Assembly: GCF_002860405.1 (NCBI RefSeq)
Contig: NZ_NMWV01000010.1
Coordinates: 41,530 to 105,529 of the forward strand
Reading direction: 5' to 3'
Length of the DNA: 64,000 nucleotides
Source of the DNA: Bifidobacterium imperatoris
GTDB taxonomy: Bacteria > Actinomycetota > Actinomycetes > Actinomycetales > Bifidobacteriaceae
Each line of letters begins with the position of its first letter. The first letter of the stretch is position 1. Of this stretch, positions 54,284 through 63,368 are shown piece after piece. The position numbers and the translations under genes are program-made. A model generated the notes under the pieces. It was not told the origin of the DNA. It worked only from the letters and a program-made list of their open reading frames with translations, and made no database searches.

Positions 54284-55879
54284 TTACTTGGCAGCGGCTG
54301 CTCGGTCGGACATCCACTGCTCGACTTCGTCGATTTGCTTCGGAATGCCAGCGGAAATCCATTCCGGACCGTTCTCGGTCATCAACACATCGTCTTCAAT
54401 ACGAATGCCAATGCCGCGGTACTCCGGTGGAATCAGCAGGTCATCCTCACGGAAGTACAGACCAGGCTCGATGGTGAAGATCATGCCCGGGCGAATCGGA
54501 GCACCCTGATAAGCCTCGAAGCGAGCCTGAGCACAATCGTGCACATCAAGACCAAGATGATGAGCCACGCCGCAAGCCAACCAACGGCGATGCTGCTGAC
54601 CTTCAGGGGAGAGCGATTCCTCAACGCTCACCGGCAATAGGCCCCAATCATGCAGACGCTCAGCGATGACGCGCATGCAGGCATGATGGATATCGGAATA
54701 GGTGGCACCCGGCTTAGCGGCCTCAAAACCAGCCTGCTGGGAATCCAACACGGCCTGATATAGGCGCTTCTGCAAATCGGTGAACTTACCGTTGGTCGGG
54801 AACGTACGGGTGATATCAGCCGTGTAGAGAGAATCAACTTCCACACCGGCATCCACGAGCAGCATATCGCCGGTCTTCACCACACCAGTGTTGCGCATCC
54901 AATGCAAGATCGGAGCGTGGGGGCCGGAAGCCACAATGGAGTCGTAGCCAACAGCGTTGCCCAATTCGCGGGACACCGCGTTGAACGCGCCTTCGAGAAT
55001 ACGCTCGGAACGCGGCTTATCCAATGCTGCCGGCAGTGCGCTCAGCAGACGGTCGAAACCATGCTTGGTGGCGTCCACAGCCTTGCGCATTTCATTGATC
55101 TCATAGGAATCCTTCACCATGCGGGCTTCAGACGTGAACTCGTACAGCTTGTCATCGGCGGCAGCATTCTTATCGGGGTCGGCAGCGCCATTGGCCTCGC
55201 GGATGGATTCGACCAGCGAAGTGATCTGCGGATCGGTCTCACGCATCACACGCACGCGAACGGCACCCGCCTCGGCGCCGACATCCTTGCTCAATGCATC
55301 AGCCAGCTGAGCGATGTCATGCGTTTCGATGCCGGTCATAGCCGTCATTTCCTTCAGACCAGCGCGCGGGCCAACCCAGTATTCGCCATAATGCGGGTTC
55401 ATGAAGAAATCAGTGGTGGAGTTGTCGGCACGCGGGGCTACGAACAATTCCGGCGTATGGGTCTGGCCGGCCTTGGCTTCCCCGGAATCCGGATCCACCG
55501 GGTTCAGCACCAGCACGGCACCCGCCTCATAATCCACGCCGAGGCCAGTGTAATAAGCGAAAGCAGTATCCGGACGGAACATGTAATCGCAATCATTATT
55601 ACGTACCTTCGGCTGACCGGCAGGAATCACCAGGCGCTCACCGGGGAAGGCCTTACCAAGAGCAGCGAGACGAGCCGGAGTGAACTTGGAGGATTCCAAC
55701 GGTTCGATTTCCGGCTCATCATCGGCCCAGCCGGACTTCATGAAGTCCTTGAAGGCTTCGGAGCGCGGACGTAGCGAACGATTGTTCACGCGGTCGCTCA
55801 TGGCCTGATCGCTGCCCGGAGCGCTCTTGCGTTCCTCTGCCTCGTATTCCTTATCTTTCTCGGTGACTACCTCACCCAT
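54284..55879 (-). CDS. Xaa-Pro aminopeptidase (M24B)
   Basis: A 531-residue metallopeptidase that removes N-terminal residues linked to proline. After an N-terminal extension rich in charged residues (1-70) come the AMP_N domain (about 70-210; RLAALGKAFPGERLVIPAG) and the pita-bread catalytic domain with metal ligands in LVDAGVEVDS / YTADITRTFP, HHLGLDVHDC, FTIEPGLYF and GIRIEDDVLMT. ATAAGGAG precedes the ATG at 55879. It is a single gene with its own terminator; peptide use or recycling of Pro-rich peptides is the likely role. Confidence 0.94.
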   Translation of the reverse strand: MGEVVTEKDKEYEAEERKSAPGSDQAMSDRVNNRSLRPRSEAFKDFMKSGWADDEPEIEPLESSKFTPARLAALGKAFPGERLVIPAGQPKVRNNDCDYMFRPDTAFAYYTGLGVDYEAGAVLVLNPVDPDSGEAKAGQTHTPELFVAPRADNSTTDFFMNPHYGEYWVGPRAGLKEMTAMTGIETHDIAQLADALSKDVGAEAGAVRVRVMRETDPQITSLVESIREANGAADPDKNAAADDKLYEFTSEARMVKDSYEINEMRKAVDATKHGFDRLLSALPAALDKPRSERILEGAFNAVSRELGNAVGYDSIVASGPHAPILHWMRNTGVVKTGDMLLVDAGVEVDSLYTADITRTFPTNGKFTDLQKRLYQAVLDSQQAGFEAAKPGATYSDIHHACMRVIAERLHDWGLLPVSVEESLSPEGQQHRRWLACGVAHHLGLDVHDCAQARFEAYQGAPIRPGMIFTIEPGLYFREDDLLIPPEYRGIGIRIEDDVLMTENGPEWISAGIPKQIDEVEQWMSDRAAAAK

Positions 55880-56003
55880 CGATACTCCTTATGAAAGAAG
55901 GCTCATGTTACCGCTCCCATACTAGTCGTTCGAATTCGTTTGGTGCATGCTCCCCGTAGATTTTGCGGATTTACGAGCATGCGAGTGGATGCAGTGGCAT
56001 TAT

Positions 56004-56978
56004 TCAATTACTGCGCAAGGGTATGCCGGCTTTTAGCAGTTTTATTCGCAACGGAATCCGATCGTATACTTCCGAAAACGAAAGATGAACCACATCGCTG
56101 GCTCCCGCACGATGCAATCCGGCATCTCGTTCTCGCTCTTTGGCAACTACTTGCTGAATGCTGCGGTTATTGGTCATATCAGGATTGATGTATTTTTCAG
56201 TACCATCATATTCAGCTACTATGATGCGTCCATCATCCAGTCTCCAGACAAAATCTACGCGATAGTTAGTTCCTGTTTGCGGATCTTTAACCGGGACCTG
56301 AATTCTAGGCATGACGAATTGTTCTTCATAAATCGTGCCGCGCATCAACGATTCGCCACCGTTCTCGCTGCGAGAATTTGCCTGTTGCAACAGACGGAAA
56401 ATGGGGGTGCAGTCAGTGCGTAGCGTACTGCATGCGGTGAGGACTTGTTCGGACGAGATTCCTTGCGCAAACGCAGAATCAAAGAACGGTAGGGCAAATC
56501 GAAAATCGTAGGTACGCGCGCATTCGATGAGTGTATGAGCTGGAGGTGCAAGCAACAATCCAGTTACTGAATCTCGCATCGCCAAAGAAGAGGCCTGAGG
56601 CATGTATACGCGTTTTAATCGCGGATGACGCTGTTCGCTGCCGTGATTTTGCGTCATAATAGACACCGAACCATCATGGAGACACCATTGATGTTCGAAA
56701 CCGTATGCGCTGGCCGCAACCAATCCTCCGAAAACCCAGTTTGGATGAGCTATTGCAAGAGCCTTTGCAATATGCAGTGTTTGGTCAGGAGGGGTTAGTG
56801 CATTCCAGTACTGTTGCTCTGCATATAACGATGGTGAACCACGATAGGTGTTGATAAGTTCGCCGGCTTGGGCACGTCGTTGCAGCGCAAGTTGCTCTGA
56901 GGGAATCGTGGAATATGCGCATCGGTGCTCATTCTGGGCTGTACGAAGAATTTGGGCAATTGCTTTGTGTGTTTTCAT
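56004..56978 (-). CDS. AbiEi-like / DUF559-like protein, possible nuclease
   Basis: A 324-residue cytoplasmic protein. The N-terminal half (about 1-165) follows the pattern of AbiEi antitoxin-type wHTH proteins: GELINTYRGSPSLYA, then WVFGGLVAASAYGFE and HTLIECARTYDF. The C-terminal part (about 205-320) fits a Vsr-like endonuclease fold of DUF559: E210 and E218-E219, D242 in YRVDFVW, E256 and K262 around AEYDGTEKY. Such proteins are frequent, isolated and variable in actinobacteria, and the role is unknown; defence is often suggested. Codons are less biased and more AT-rich than in pepP or folC, which hints at acquisition. No partner toxin (AbiEii) is adjacent. Confidence 0.7.
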   Translation of the reverse strand: MKTHKAIAQILRTAQNEHRCAYSTIPSEQLALQRRAQAGELINTYRGSPSLYAEQQYWNALTPPDQTLHIAKALAIAHPNWVFGGLVAASAYGFEHQWCLHDGSVSIMTQNHGSEQRHPRLKRVYMPQASSLAMRDSVTGLLLAPPAHTLIECARTYDFRFALPFFDSAFAQGISSEQVLTACSTLRTDCTPIFRLLQQANSRSENGGESLMRGTIYEEQFVMPRIQVPVKDPQTGTNYRVDFVWRLDDGRIIVAEYDGTEKYINPDMTNNRSIQQVVAKERERDAGLHRAGASDVVHLSFSEVYDRIPLRIKLLKAGIPLRSN

Positions 56979-58098
56979 GCCATTAACGGTAGAGGAAATG
57001 GTGGGGCGTGAGGCCGAAATTTAAGTAATGTGGTTCGAGCTTGTGCTTGCGATTATCGTTGCTTTGAAATCGTTGAAATATCAAGCCTCTGTCCAGTTTC
57101 GATGATGTATATGAGTTATCCACATTGGTTTGTTCATTAAAGGTTTTATGCCGACGGTTCGGACAAATGTTTGCGTGAGATGCTTGCGCCATATGGTGGG
57201 ACTCTAACTACGCTGATATGAAAGATGGATGGGTAGAAAGATGGCTAGTGGGCATACGATTGCTGATGACTTCTTTGCACAGAAACTGTCTGGACAAATG
57301 GTGGTACGGTGACTTCGATTTTGCGGTTTTTGGTCTTGGAATGAAGTGTTAGCGGCAAGAAGAGGAGCTGCGGAAGGGGTCTTGGTTGTTAGGTATTCAC
57401 GATTCCGATGCTAAAGCTCCATCGATTGGCCGTAAAACTACACTGAGCTATAACGCATGATGCTGAGTGGACAGGGAGTGGCATCGTAACATCGCTGAAC
57501 GGCTGAATGAAGTGGTCTGGGCATGTTCTGGACTGATACCGGCAATAAGAATCATTGAGTGCAGTTCTTTTGCCACCATTGGCTTGATGACTTCGCTGAC
57601 ACGTTTTAGTGATGTAAAGCGGGCAGGGGGTGTCCGTATGACTTCTGCGACTTCGTTTGTTGGATATATATAGTGCGTTGCCCTATACGGTTTCTGCGCG
57701 GCCCTGTGTTTCTTCGTATGTGGATAATAGACCGCGCTCGCCATTCGCCTATAAAGGCGAAGGCAATCATTCGATGACGGTCGCGCCGTCCTTGGGCAGG
57801 TTCTCAGCATGGCCAGCGAATGCGCTTTGTAGATAAATCACGGCAGCCAAAAGCATATGGCAGATTCACTGAGTGCGGAATGAAAGCGCAATGCCGCATC
57901 CTATAGACCCCGACGATTAATATGGTGGAAGTTTTCGCTTGGAACATCATGTTTGGAATGGAATGGCTGCGGATACGTTTGCAGACACGTTCTGAGCAAG
58001 CCAACGATGAAACGGGCAATGCCACAGCACGGGCCAAGAGCAGTTCGCGCAAAGGCTGAGCGCGCAACGCGCCAATGATGCAGAGAGGGAGTAAGTGC
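56979..58098. other. Gene-poor AT-richer stretch between the AbiEi-like gene and folC
   Basis: About 1.1 kb without a convincing gene. Small open frames exist: 57241-57312 plus (23 codons, MASGHTIADDFFAQKLSG start), 57467-57673 plus (68 codons, GTG start, ending TSATSFVGYI) and 57448-57810 minus (120 codons), none with a good ribosome site or recognised domain. A 6-bp hairpin ttcgcc-tataaa-ggcgaa is at 57743-57760. The base composition differs from the flanks, so this may be the remains of an inserted or decayed segment. The folC promoter must lie at its right end. Confidence 0.5.
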
Positions 58099-59691
58099 AT
58101 GTCATTCGAGCATCCGAATAGGAACAATGAGACAATGCGAGACGTCGAGCTGGATATTATGAGCCGGCCGCCGGAACACAACACCACGAACCTCGACCTG
58201 GACCGCATGAACCTGATGCTCGATCTGCTGGGACACCCCGAGCAGTCGTTCCGTGTGATTCATGTGACAGGAACCAACGGCAAAGGCTCCACCGCGCGCA
58301 TGGCTGAAGCCATCTGCCGCGCCTATGGCATGCGTACCGGTCTGTACACGTCGCCGCATCTGGAGCGAGTCAATGAACGCATCTGCATTGACGGCCAGCA
58401 GCTCTCCGATGACGACTTCATTGATATTTGGGATCAGACCAAGGATCTGGTGGCACTGGTAGACGCCAAAATGGTGGAGCAAGGCAAGCCGAAGATGAGC
58501 TTCTTCGAAGTGCTCACTGCCATGGCTATCTGGAAGTTTGCCGACGCGCCGGTTGATGTGGCCATCGTAGAGGTCGGCATGGGCGGCGCATGGGACGCCA
58601 CCAATGTGATTAACGCCGATGCCGCGATCATCGGCCCGGTTGACATGGACCATATGCAGTGGCTGGGAAACACGGTCGAGAAAATCGCCAGCGAGAAGGT
58701 GGGCATCATCAAGCCCGGCTGCACCGCGATTATCGGTCCGCAGCCGCATGAGGAAGCTGTAATGCCGATTATTGAAGAGGCCGCCGCCCGTAACCACGCC
58801 ACGCTGGTGCGTGACGGTTACGAGATGACAGTGTCCGACCGTATGCCGGCAGTGGGTGGCCAGGTTGCCACGCTCACTACGCCGAATGGCACTTATGAGG
58901 GTGTGCCGATCGCTAAATTCGGCGAACATCAGGCCCACAATGCGCTCGCCGCGCTCGCCGCCGCTGAAGTAGTGATTCCGGTCAACGGCCCGTTGGATGG
59001 CGATTTGGTGGCTGAGGCGTTGAGCTCGGTTAAGATTCCTGGCCGCATTGAGCAGATTCGTACCTCGCCGACCATCATTCTGGATGGTGGCCACAACGTG
59101 AATGCCGCCGAAGCACTGCGCAAGGCCATCGAGGAAAGCTACGACTTCAAGCAGCTGGTTGGCGTGGTTGCCATGATGCGCGACAAGCAGGTCGAGGAAT
59201 ATCTCGGTGTGCTTGAGCCGATTTTGAGCTCTGTGGTGGTTACCGAAAACTCTTGGCGTGACCGTGTGATGTCTGCCGATGATCTGGAAAAGATTGCCGT
59301 AGACGTGTTCGGCCGCGACCGCGTAATCAAGGAACCGAACCTGCCCGATGCCATCCAGACCGCCGTCAACATGGTCGATGCCGAAGATGAGCTGGGCGTG
59401 GGCTATGGCCACGGTGTGCTCATCTGTGGCAGCTTCGTCACCGCTGGTGATGCTCGCACGATGCTTGAGGAGCATGCAAGCCCGACTATGCAGCAGGCCA
59501 TGAACATCCACCAGCCGGTGGTCGATCCTGATGATTCGAACGCTGATGATGATGAAGCTGATACGCTCGACAATCAGGTCAGCCCTGATGATTTCGATGT
59601 GTTCGATGTGCTCGGTCTTGGTAAAACCGGCACCGGCAGCGCAAACGATACGTCTGCGGACGACAACGTCGATCCGAATGCAGGTCAGTGA
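58099..59691 (+). CDS. folC: Folylpolyglutamate synthase / dihydrofolate synthase
   Basis: A 530-residue Mur-like ligase that adds glutamate to folates. The P-loop is VTGTNGKGSTARMAEAI; further motifs are TSPHLERVNERI, MSFFEVLTAMA, VEVGMGGAWDATNV, and ILDGGHNVNAAEAL. The ATG at 58099 with AGAGGGAG upstream is preferred to the tandem ATG at 58075. The last 65 residues form an acidic, Asp/Ser/Asn-rich tail (DSNADDDEADTLDNQ) that goes beyond the family length of about 450. It ends 12 bases before smc, so the two may be co-transcribed. Confidence 0.94.
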   Translation: MSFEHPNRNNETMRDVELDIMSRPPEHNTTNLDLDRMNLMLDLLGHPEQSFRVIHVTGTNGKGSTARMAEAICRAYGMRTGLYTSPHLERVNERICIDGQQLSDDDFIDIWDQTKDLVALVDAKMVEQGKPKMSFFEVLTAMAIWKFADAPVDVAIVEVGMGGAWDATNVINADAAIIGPVDMDHMQWLGNTVEKIASEKVGIIKPGCTAIIGPQPHEEAVMPIIEEAAARNHATLVRDGYEMTVSDRMPAVGGQVATLTTPNGTYEGVPIAKFGEHQAHNALAALAAAEVVIPVNGPLDGDLVAEALSSVKIPGRIEQIRTSPTIILDGGHNVNAAEALRKAIEESYDFKQLVGVVAMMRDKQVEEYLGVLEPILSSVVVTENSWRDRVMSADDLEKIAVDVFGRDRVIKEPNLPDAIQTAVNMVDAEDELGVGYGHGVLICGSFVTAGDARTMLEEHASPTMQQAMNIHQPVVDPDDSNADDDEADTLDNQVSPDDFDVFDVLGLGKTGTGSANDTSADDNVDPNAGQ

Positions 59692-59703
59692 CAGGCAGCC
59701 TTC

Positions 59704-62700
59704 ATGTACCTTAAAGAGCTCACCTTACGCGGCTTCAAATCCTTTGCCTCGGCCACGACTTTGCGGTTCGAGCCAGGAATTACCGCGGTTGTAGGACCGA
59801 ACGGGTCAGGCAAGTCGAATATCGTCGATGCGCTGACCTGGGTCATGGGTGAGCAGGGTGCCAAGAATCTAAGAGGCACTTCAATGGAGGATGTGATCTT
59901 CGCAGGCACGTCCTCCAGACCTCCATTGGGCCGTGCCCAGGTAAGCCTGACCATCGATAATTCTGATCACACGCTGGATATCGATTACACGGAAGTGACG
60001 ATTTCCCGCACGATTTTCCGCAACGGTGGTTCGGAATACGCCATCAACGGTTCCGTCTGCCGCCTGCTGGATATTCAGGAGCTGCTTTCGGACACGGGTC
60101 TTGGCCAGCAGATGCATGTGATTGTGGGCCAAGGCCGATTGGATGCGATTCTCAAAGCCGACCCATCCGGGCATCGAGCATTCATTGAGGAAGCTGCGGG
60201 CATTCTCAAGCATCGCAAGCGTAAGGAACGAGCCCTGCGTAAACTGGCTAATACCGAATCAAATCTGAATCGTTTGGATGATTTGCTTCGAGAATTGCAC
60301 CGCCAGCTGGGACCACTTGGCAGGCAGGCGCGTATTTCCCGCAGGGCGGATGCGATTCAGGTATCGGTGCGCGATGCTCAGTCTCGTTTGTATGCCGAGG
60401 ATGCACAGCAATCGATGACTCGCCGAGCAACCGTGCGCAAGGAACTCGGCGAAGTGCGCGCTCAATTGGCGACTGCCCAGCGTGAATTGGCGCAAGTAAA
60501 AGTGCGTATCGAGCAGGTGGAATCCGTGACTTCCCAGTCAAGCCCCGCCATTGCTCAAGCCAATCAGTACTGGCATGATTTTTCTCAGACTCGGGAGCGA
60601 TTGCTTGCTCTTGCACAACTTGCTGATGAACGAGCGCGATCGACGGCAAGCGGCATCGTCAACAATATGGGCGAGGATTCTGATTTGCTGTATGCGCGTG
60701 CGCAAGAGCTTGAACAGCAGGCCACAGCGCAGGACAGGTCGGTATCTGACGCCCGGCTGGCCTATGACAAGGCCACAGAACAGCGCGCGGATAGTGAGAA
60801 GCAGCTTGCTTCCGTACGCCAAACATTGACCGAACTGCGCAAAACCGCGCAGGAACGGGATTCCGCCATTGCCAAGCTTCACGAGCTGATTGCGCGTGAA
60901 GAATCCGCGGCTCAGTTAGCTCACAGCAGAGTCAAGGATTATACGAGCCAGCGTGAAACGGCAACTGAGCAGCGTGACGAGATGCAGCAGCAGCAGCTTA
61001 ATGCTCTGCGCGAGCAAGCCGAAGCGATTTCAGATGATAATGGGGCAGCTTTGGACACGGCCCGTGCTGCATTGGCTGGATGCCGTGACGCGCTGAACGG
61101 ATTATCGGATACGCAGCGCGAGTTGCAATCGCGGATTATTTCCTTGAAAGCTAAAGCCGATGCGCTTGCCGATACGCTGGCGAGCCGTAACGCCTCCGGT
61201 GAACTGGAACATGATGAATCCGCTCATGTTCTAGGTCGATTGACCGACTTCATTCATGTGGAGGAAGGCTGGGAAGAGGCCGTGGCCCATGTGCTAGGTC
61301 AGTTTTCCAGTGCGATGGTGGTAGCTGAGCCGAGCGGTATGCTTCACGCATTGGAACGTGCTCGCGAAGACAAGCTCGGCAAGGCCGTGATGATTACGGC
61401 AAATCATGCATCGATGATGCCGGAGAGTTCCAATGCCCGTCATTCCGAGACTGATGATGACGAGCATGCTGTACGTTGGCTTGATTCGCTGGTCACTGTC
61501 AATCCTCAAGCTTCTGATAGTGCTACGGCACATGATGTGGTAACTGCGGTAAGACTGTTGCTGAACGATACGATAGCGGCAGACGGTCTCGCTCAAGCGC
61601 AGCATATGGTGGAATCCGGGAAAGCTGAACGGGCGGTAACATCTCAAGGGGAAATGCTGTGCAGGGGAGTGGCCGCGGTAGGCGGTTCGTCTCTCTCCCA
61701 ATCCGATCTTGCGTTGGCCGCTAAACGAGATAAAGCATTGGCGCAGGCGTCTCAACTGGAAATCCAGGAACAGCAGACAGCCGAACAAGTAGCCCAAGCC
61801 AAATTACAGCGGGATGAAGCCGCCCAAGCGGTTGATAGGGAATCCTCCAAACGTACCGAGTTGAGGCTTCGCGCACAGCAAGCGCAGAAAGCATTGCAGT
61901 CAGCTCAACAGCATCTCGATTCGCTGAACAAGCAGGTCACGCAATTCGATCATCGTATTGCCGGAATGCAGTCGCAGGCCCAGGAACATCAGCTGAAACT
62001 CGATGACCTTCATCGCGCTCTGGAATCCGCTCAACAATCCGGCACAGCGCAGGAACAGTGGAATGATTTGGAAAAGCGGGAGCATGAGCTTGAGCAGACG
62101 TTGTCTCATGCCCGAGAGCATGAAGTGGAAGCGAAAATCGCTTGGACTGATGCTTCCCGCAAAGCCGAATCGCTGCATCGCCAAGCTGGATTGCTGCGGG
62201 ACAACGCCAAAGAAGCGGCCCAGCGGCGTGCCCATATCGAAGCATTGAACACCAAGCGGCGAGCACAAGCCGCGCATTTGCAGACCGTGGCCCAAGATGC
62301 GCGCAGCGTGGTTGCAATGGTGGCGGACACGCTGCAAGATATTGCAGCTGAGCGTGATCGTCTGCAAGCTGAGGCTTCAAGCCATGATGAAGAGCTGAAG
62401 ATGCTACGTTCGCAGCGCAATGCCATCGAACCGCGAGTCACCGATTTAACAGCTCGCGAGCATACGTTGGATGTGAATCGCGAACGTCTTGCTATGGAGG
62501 CAGGCCAACTTACGCAGAAAGTCTCCGACGAACTCGGCCTGACATTGGAAGAACTGGTGCAAGCATATGGCCCAGATCAGCCCGTGCCGGTTTTGGACGA
62601 TAACGGCAATCCTGTTCCAATCAACGACTCACTTGACTCCGACGAGATAGCTGAAGGAGAAGACAGCCAAGCACAACGCTTTCAAACTGTGCCGTATAAC

Positions 62701-63357
62701 CGTGTGGAGCAGAAGAAACGTTTGGATAAAGCGCGCCGTGATCTGGCTGCTTTGGGCAAGATTAATCCGCTGGCCACCGAAGAATATGAGGCGCTTGAGG
62801 AACGCAACAAATATCTTAATGATCAGCGTAACGATGTAGTCAAGTCGCGTGATGATTTGATGCAGCTCATCAAGGAACTTGATTCCACAATGGTTACCGT
62901 ATTCAAGTCCGCGTTTGAGGATACGGCGGAGGCTTTCCAACAGGTGTTTGCCACCCTGTTTCCGGGCGGCACCGGGCGGCTGCGCTTGGAGAATCCGGAT
63001 GATTTGCTCACCACTGGCGTGCTGGTGGAGGCCAGCCCAGCCGGCAAGAGGGTGAAGCAGTTGAGCCTGCTGTCTGGCGGTGAACGATCATTGACCGCAT
63101 TGGCTCTGCTGTTCGCCATTTTTACTGCACGCCCCAGCCCGTTCTATGTGATGGATGAGGTGGAAGCCGCTCTTGATGATGTGAATCTCACCAGATTGAT
63201 TCATGCATTGAATGAGCTGCGCGAACATGCGCAGCTCATCATCATCACACATCAGCAGCGCACGATGAGCATTGCCGATGCGCTCTATGGCGTAACCATG
63301 CGTGCTGATGGTGTGACCGCTGTCATTAGTCAGAAACTGGCCGATAGGGGCAAGTAA
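59704..63357 (+). CDS. smc: Chromosome segregation ATPase SMC
   Basis: A 1217-residue condensin subunit. The N-terminal head has Walker A GPNGSGKSNIVDAL (31-44); long coiled coils run on both sides of a hinge (about 500-660; HVLGRLTDFIHVEEGWEEAV); the C-terminal head has the signature LLSGGERSLTALALLF and Walker B FYVMDEVEAALDDVN. It compacts and separates chromosomes with ScpA/ScpB. The ATG at 59704 starts MYLKELTLRGFKSFA, typical of the family, though the ribosome site is weak. A break near 985-1020 of the second coiled coil is rich in Pro/Asp/Glu. It follows folC closely. Confidence 0.96.
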   Translation: MYLKELTLRGFKSFASATTLRFEPGITAVVGPNGSGKSNIVDALTWVMGEQGAKNLRGTSMEDVIFAGTSSRPPLGRAQVSLTIDNSDHTLDIDYTEVTISRTIFRNGGSEYAINGSVCRLLDIQELLSDTGLGQQMHVIVGQGRLDAILKADPSGHRAFIEEAAGILKHRKRKERALRKLANTESNLNRLDDLLRELHRQLGPLGRQARISRRADAIQVSVRDAQSRLYAEDAQQSMTRRATVRKELGEVRAQLATAQRELAQVKVRIEQVESVTSQSSPAIAQANQYWHDFSQTRERLLALAQLADERARSTASGIVNNMGEDSDLLYARAQELEQQATAQDRSVSDARLAYDKATEQRADSEKQLASVRQTLTELRKTAQERDSAIAKLHELIAREESAAQLAHSRVKDYTSQRETATEQRDEMQQQQLNALREQAEAISDDNGAALDTARAALAGCRDALNGLSDTQRELQSRIISLKAKADALADTLASRNASGELEHDESAHVLGRLTDFIHVEEGWEEAVAHVLGQFSSAMVVAEPSGMLHALERAREDKLGKAVMITANHASMMPESSNARHSETDDDEHAVRWLDSLVTVNPQASDSATAHDVVTAVRLLLNDTIAADGLAQAQHMVESGKAERAVTSQGEMLCRGVAAVGGSSLSQSDLALAAKRDKALAQASQLEIQEQQTAEQVAQAKLQRDEAAQAVDRESSKRTELRLRAQQAQKALQSAQQHLDSLNKQVTQFDHRIAGMQSQAQEHQLKLDDLHRALESAQQSGTAQEQWNDLEKREHELEQTLSHAREHEVEAKIAWTDASRKAESLHRQAGLLRDNAKEAAQRRAHIEALNTKRRAQAAHLQTVAQDARSVVAMVADTLQDIAAERDRLQAEASSHDEELKMLRSQRNAIEPRVTDLTAREHTLDVNRERLAMEAGQLTQKVSDELGLTLEELVQAYGPDQPVPVLDDNGNPVPINDSLDSDEIAEGEDSQAQRFQTVPYNRVEQKKRLDKARRDLAALGKINPLATEEYEALEERNKYLNDQRNDVVKSRDDLMQLIKELDSTMVTVFKSAFEDTAEAFQQVFATLFPGGTGRLRLENPDDLLTTGVLVEASPAGKRVKQLSLLSGGERSLTALALLFAIFTARPSPFYVMDEVEAALDDVNLTRLIHALNELREHAQLIIITHQQRTMSIADALYGVTMRADGVTAVISQKLADRGK

Positions 63358-63368
63358 CGCTAGCGAAG

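Noticed and set aside
57467..57673. 68-codon open frame as a gene or IS remnant
   Set aside because: There is no ribosome site, no domain and no inverted repeats or transposase motif around it; it is noted only as part of the gene-poor stretch.
58102..59511. 469-codon open frame on the minus strand
   Set aside because: It is antisense to folC with no ribosome site and no recognisable domain.
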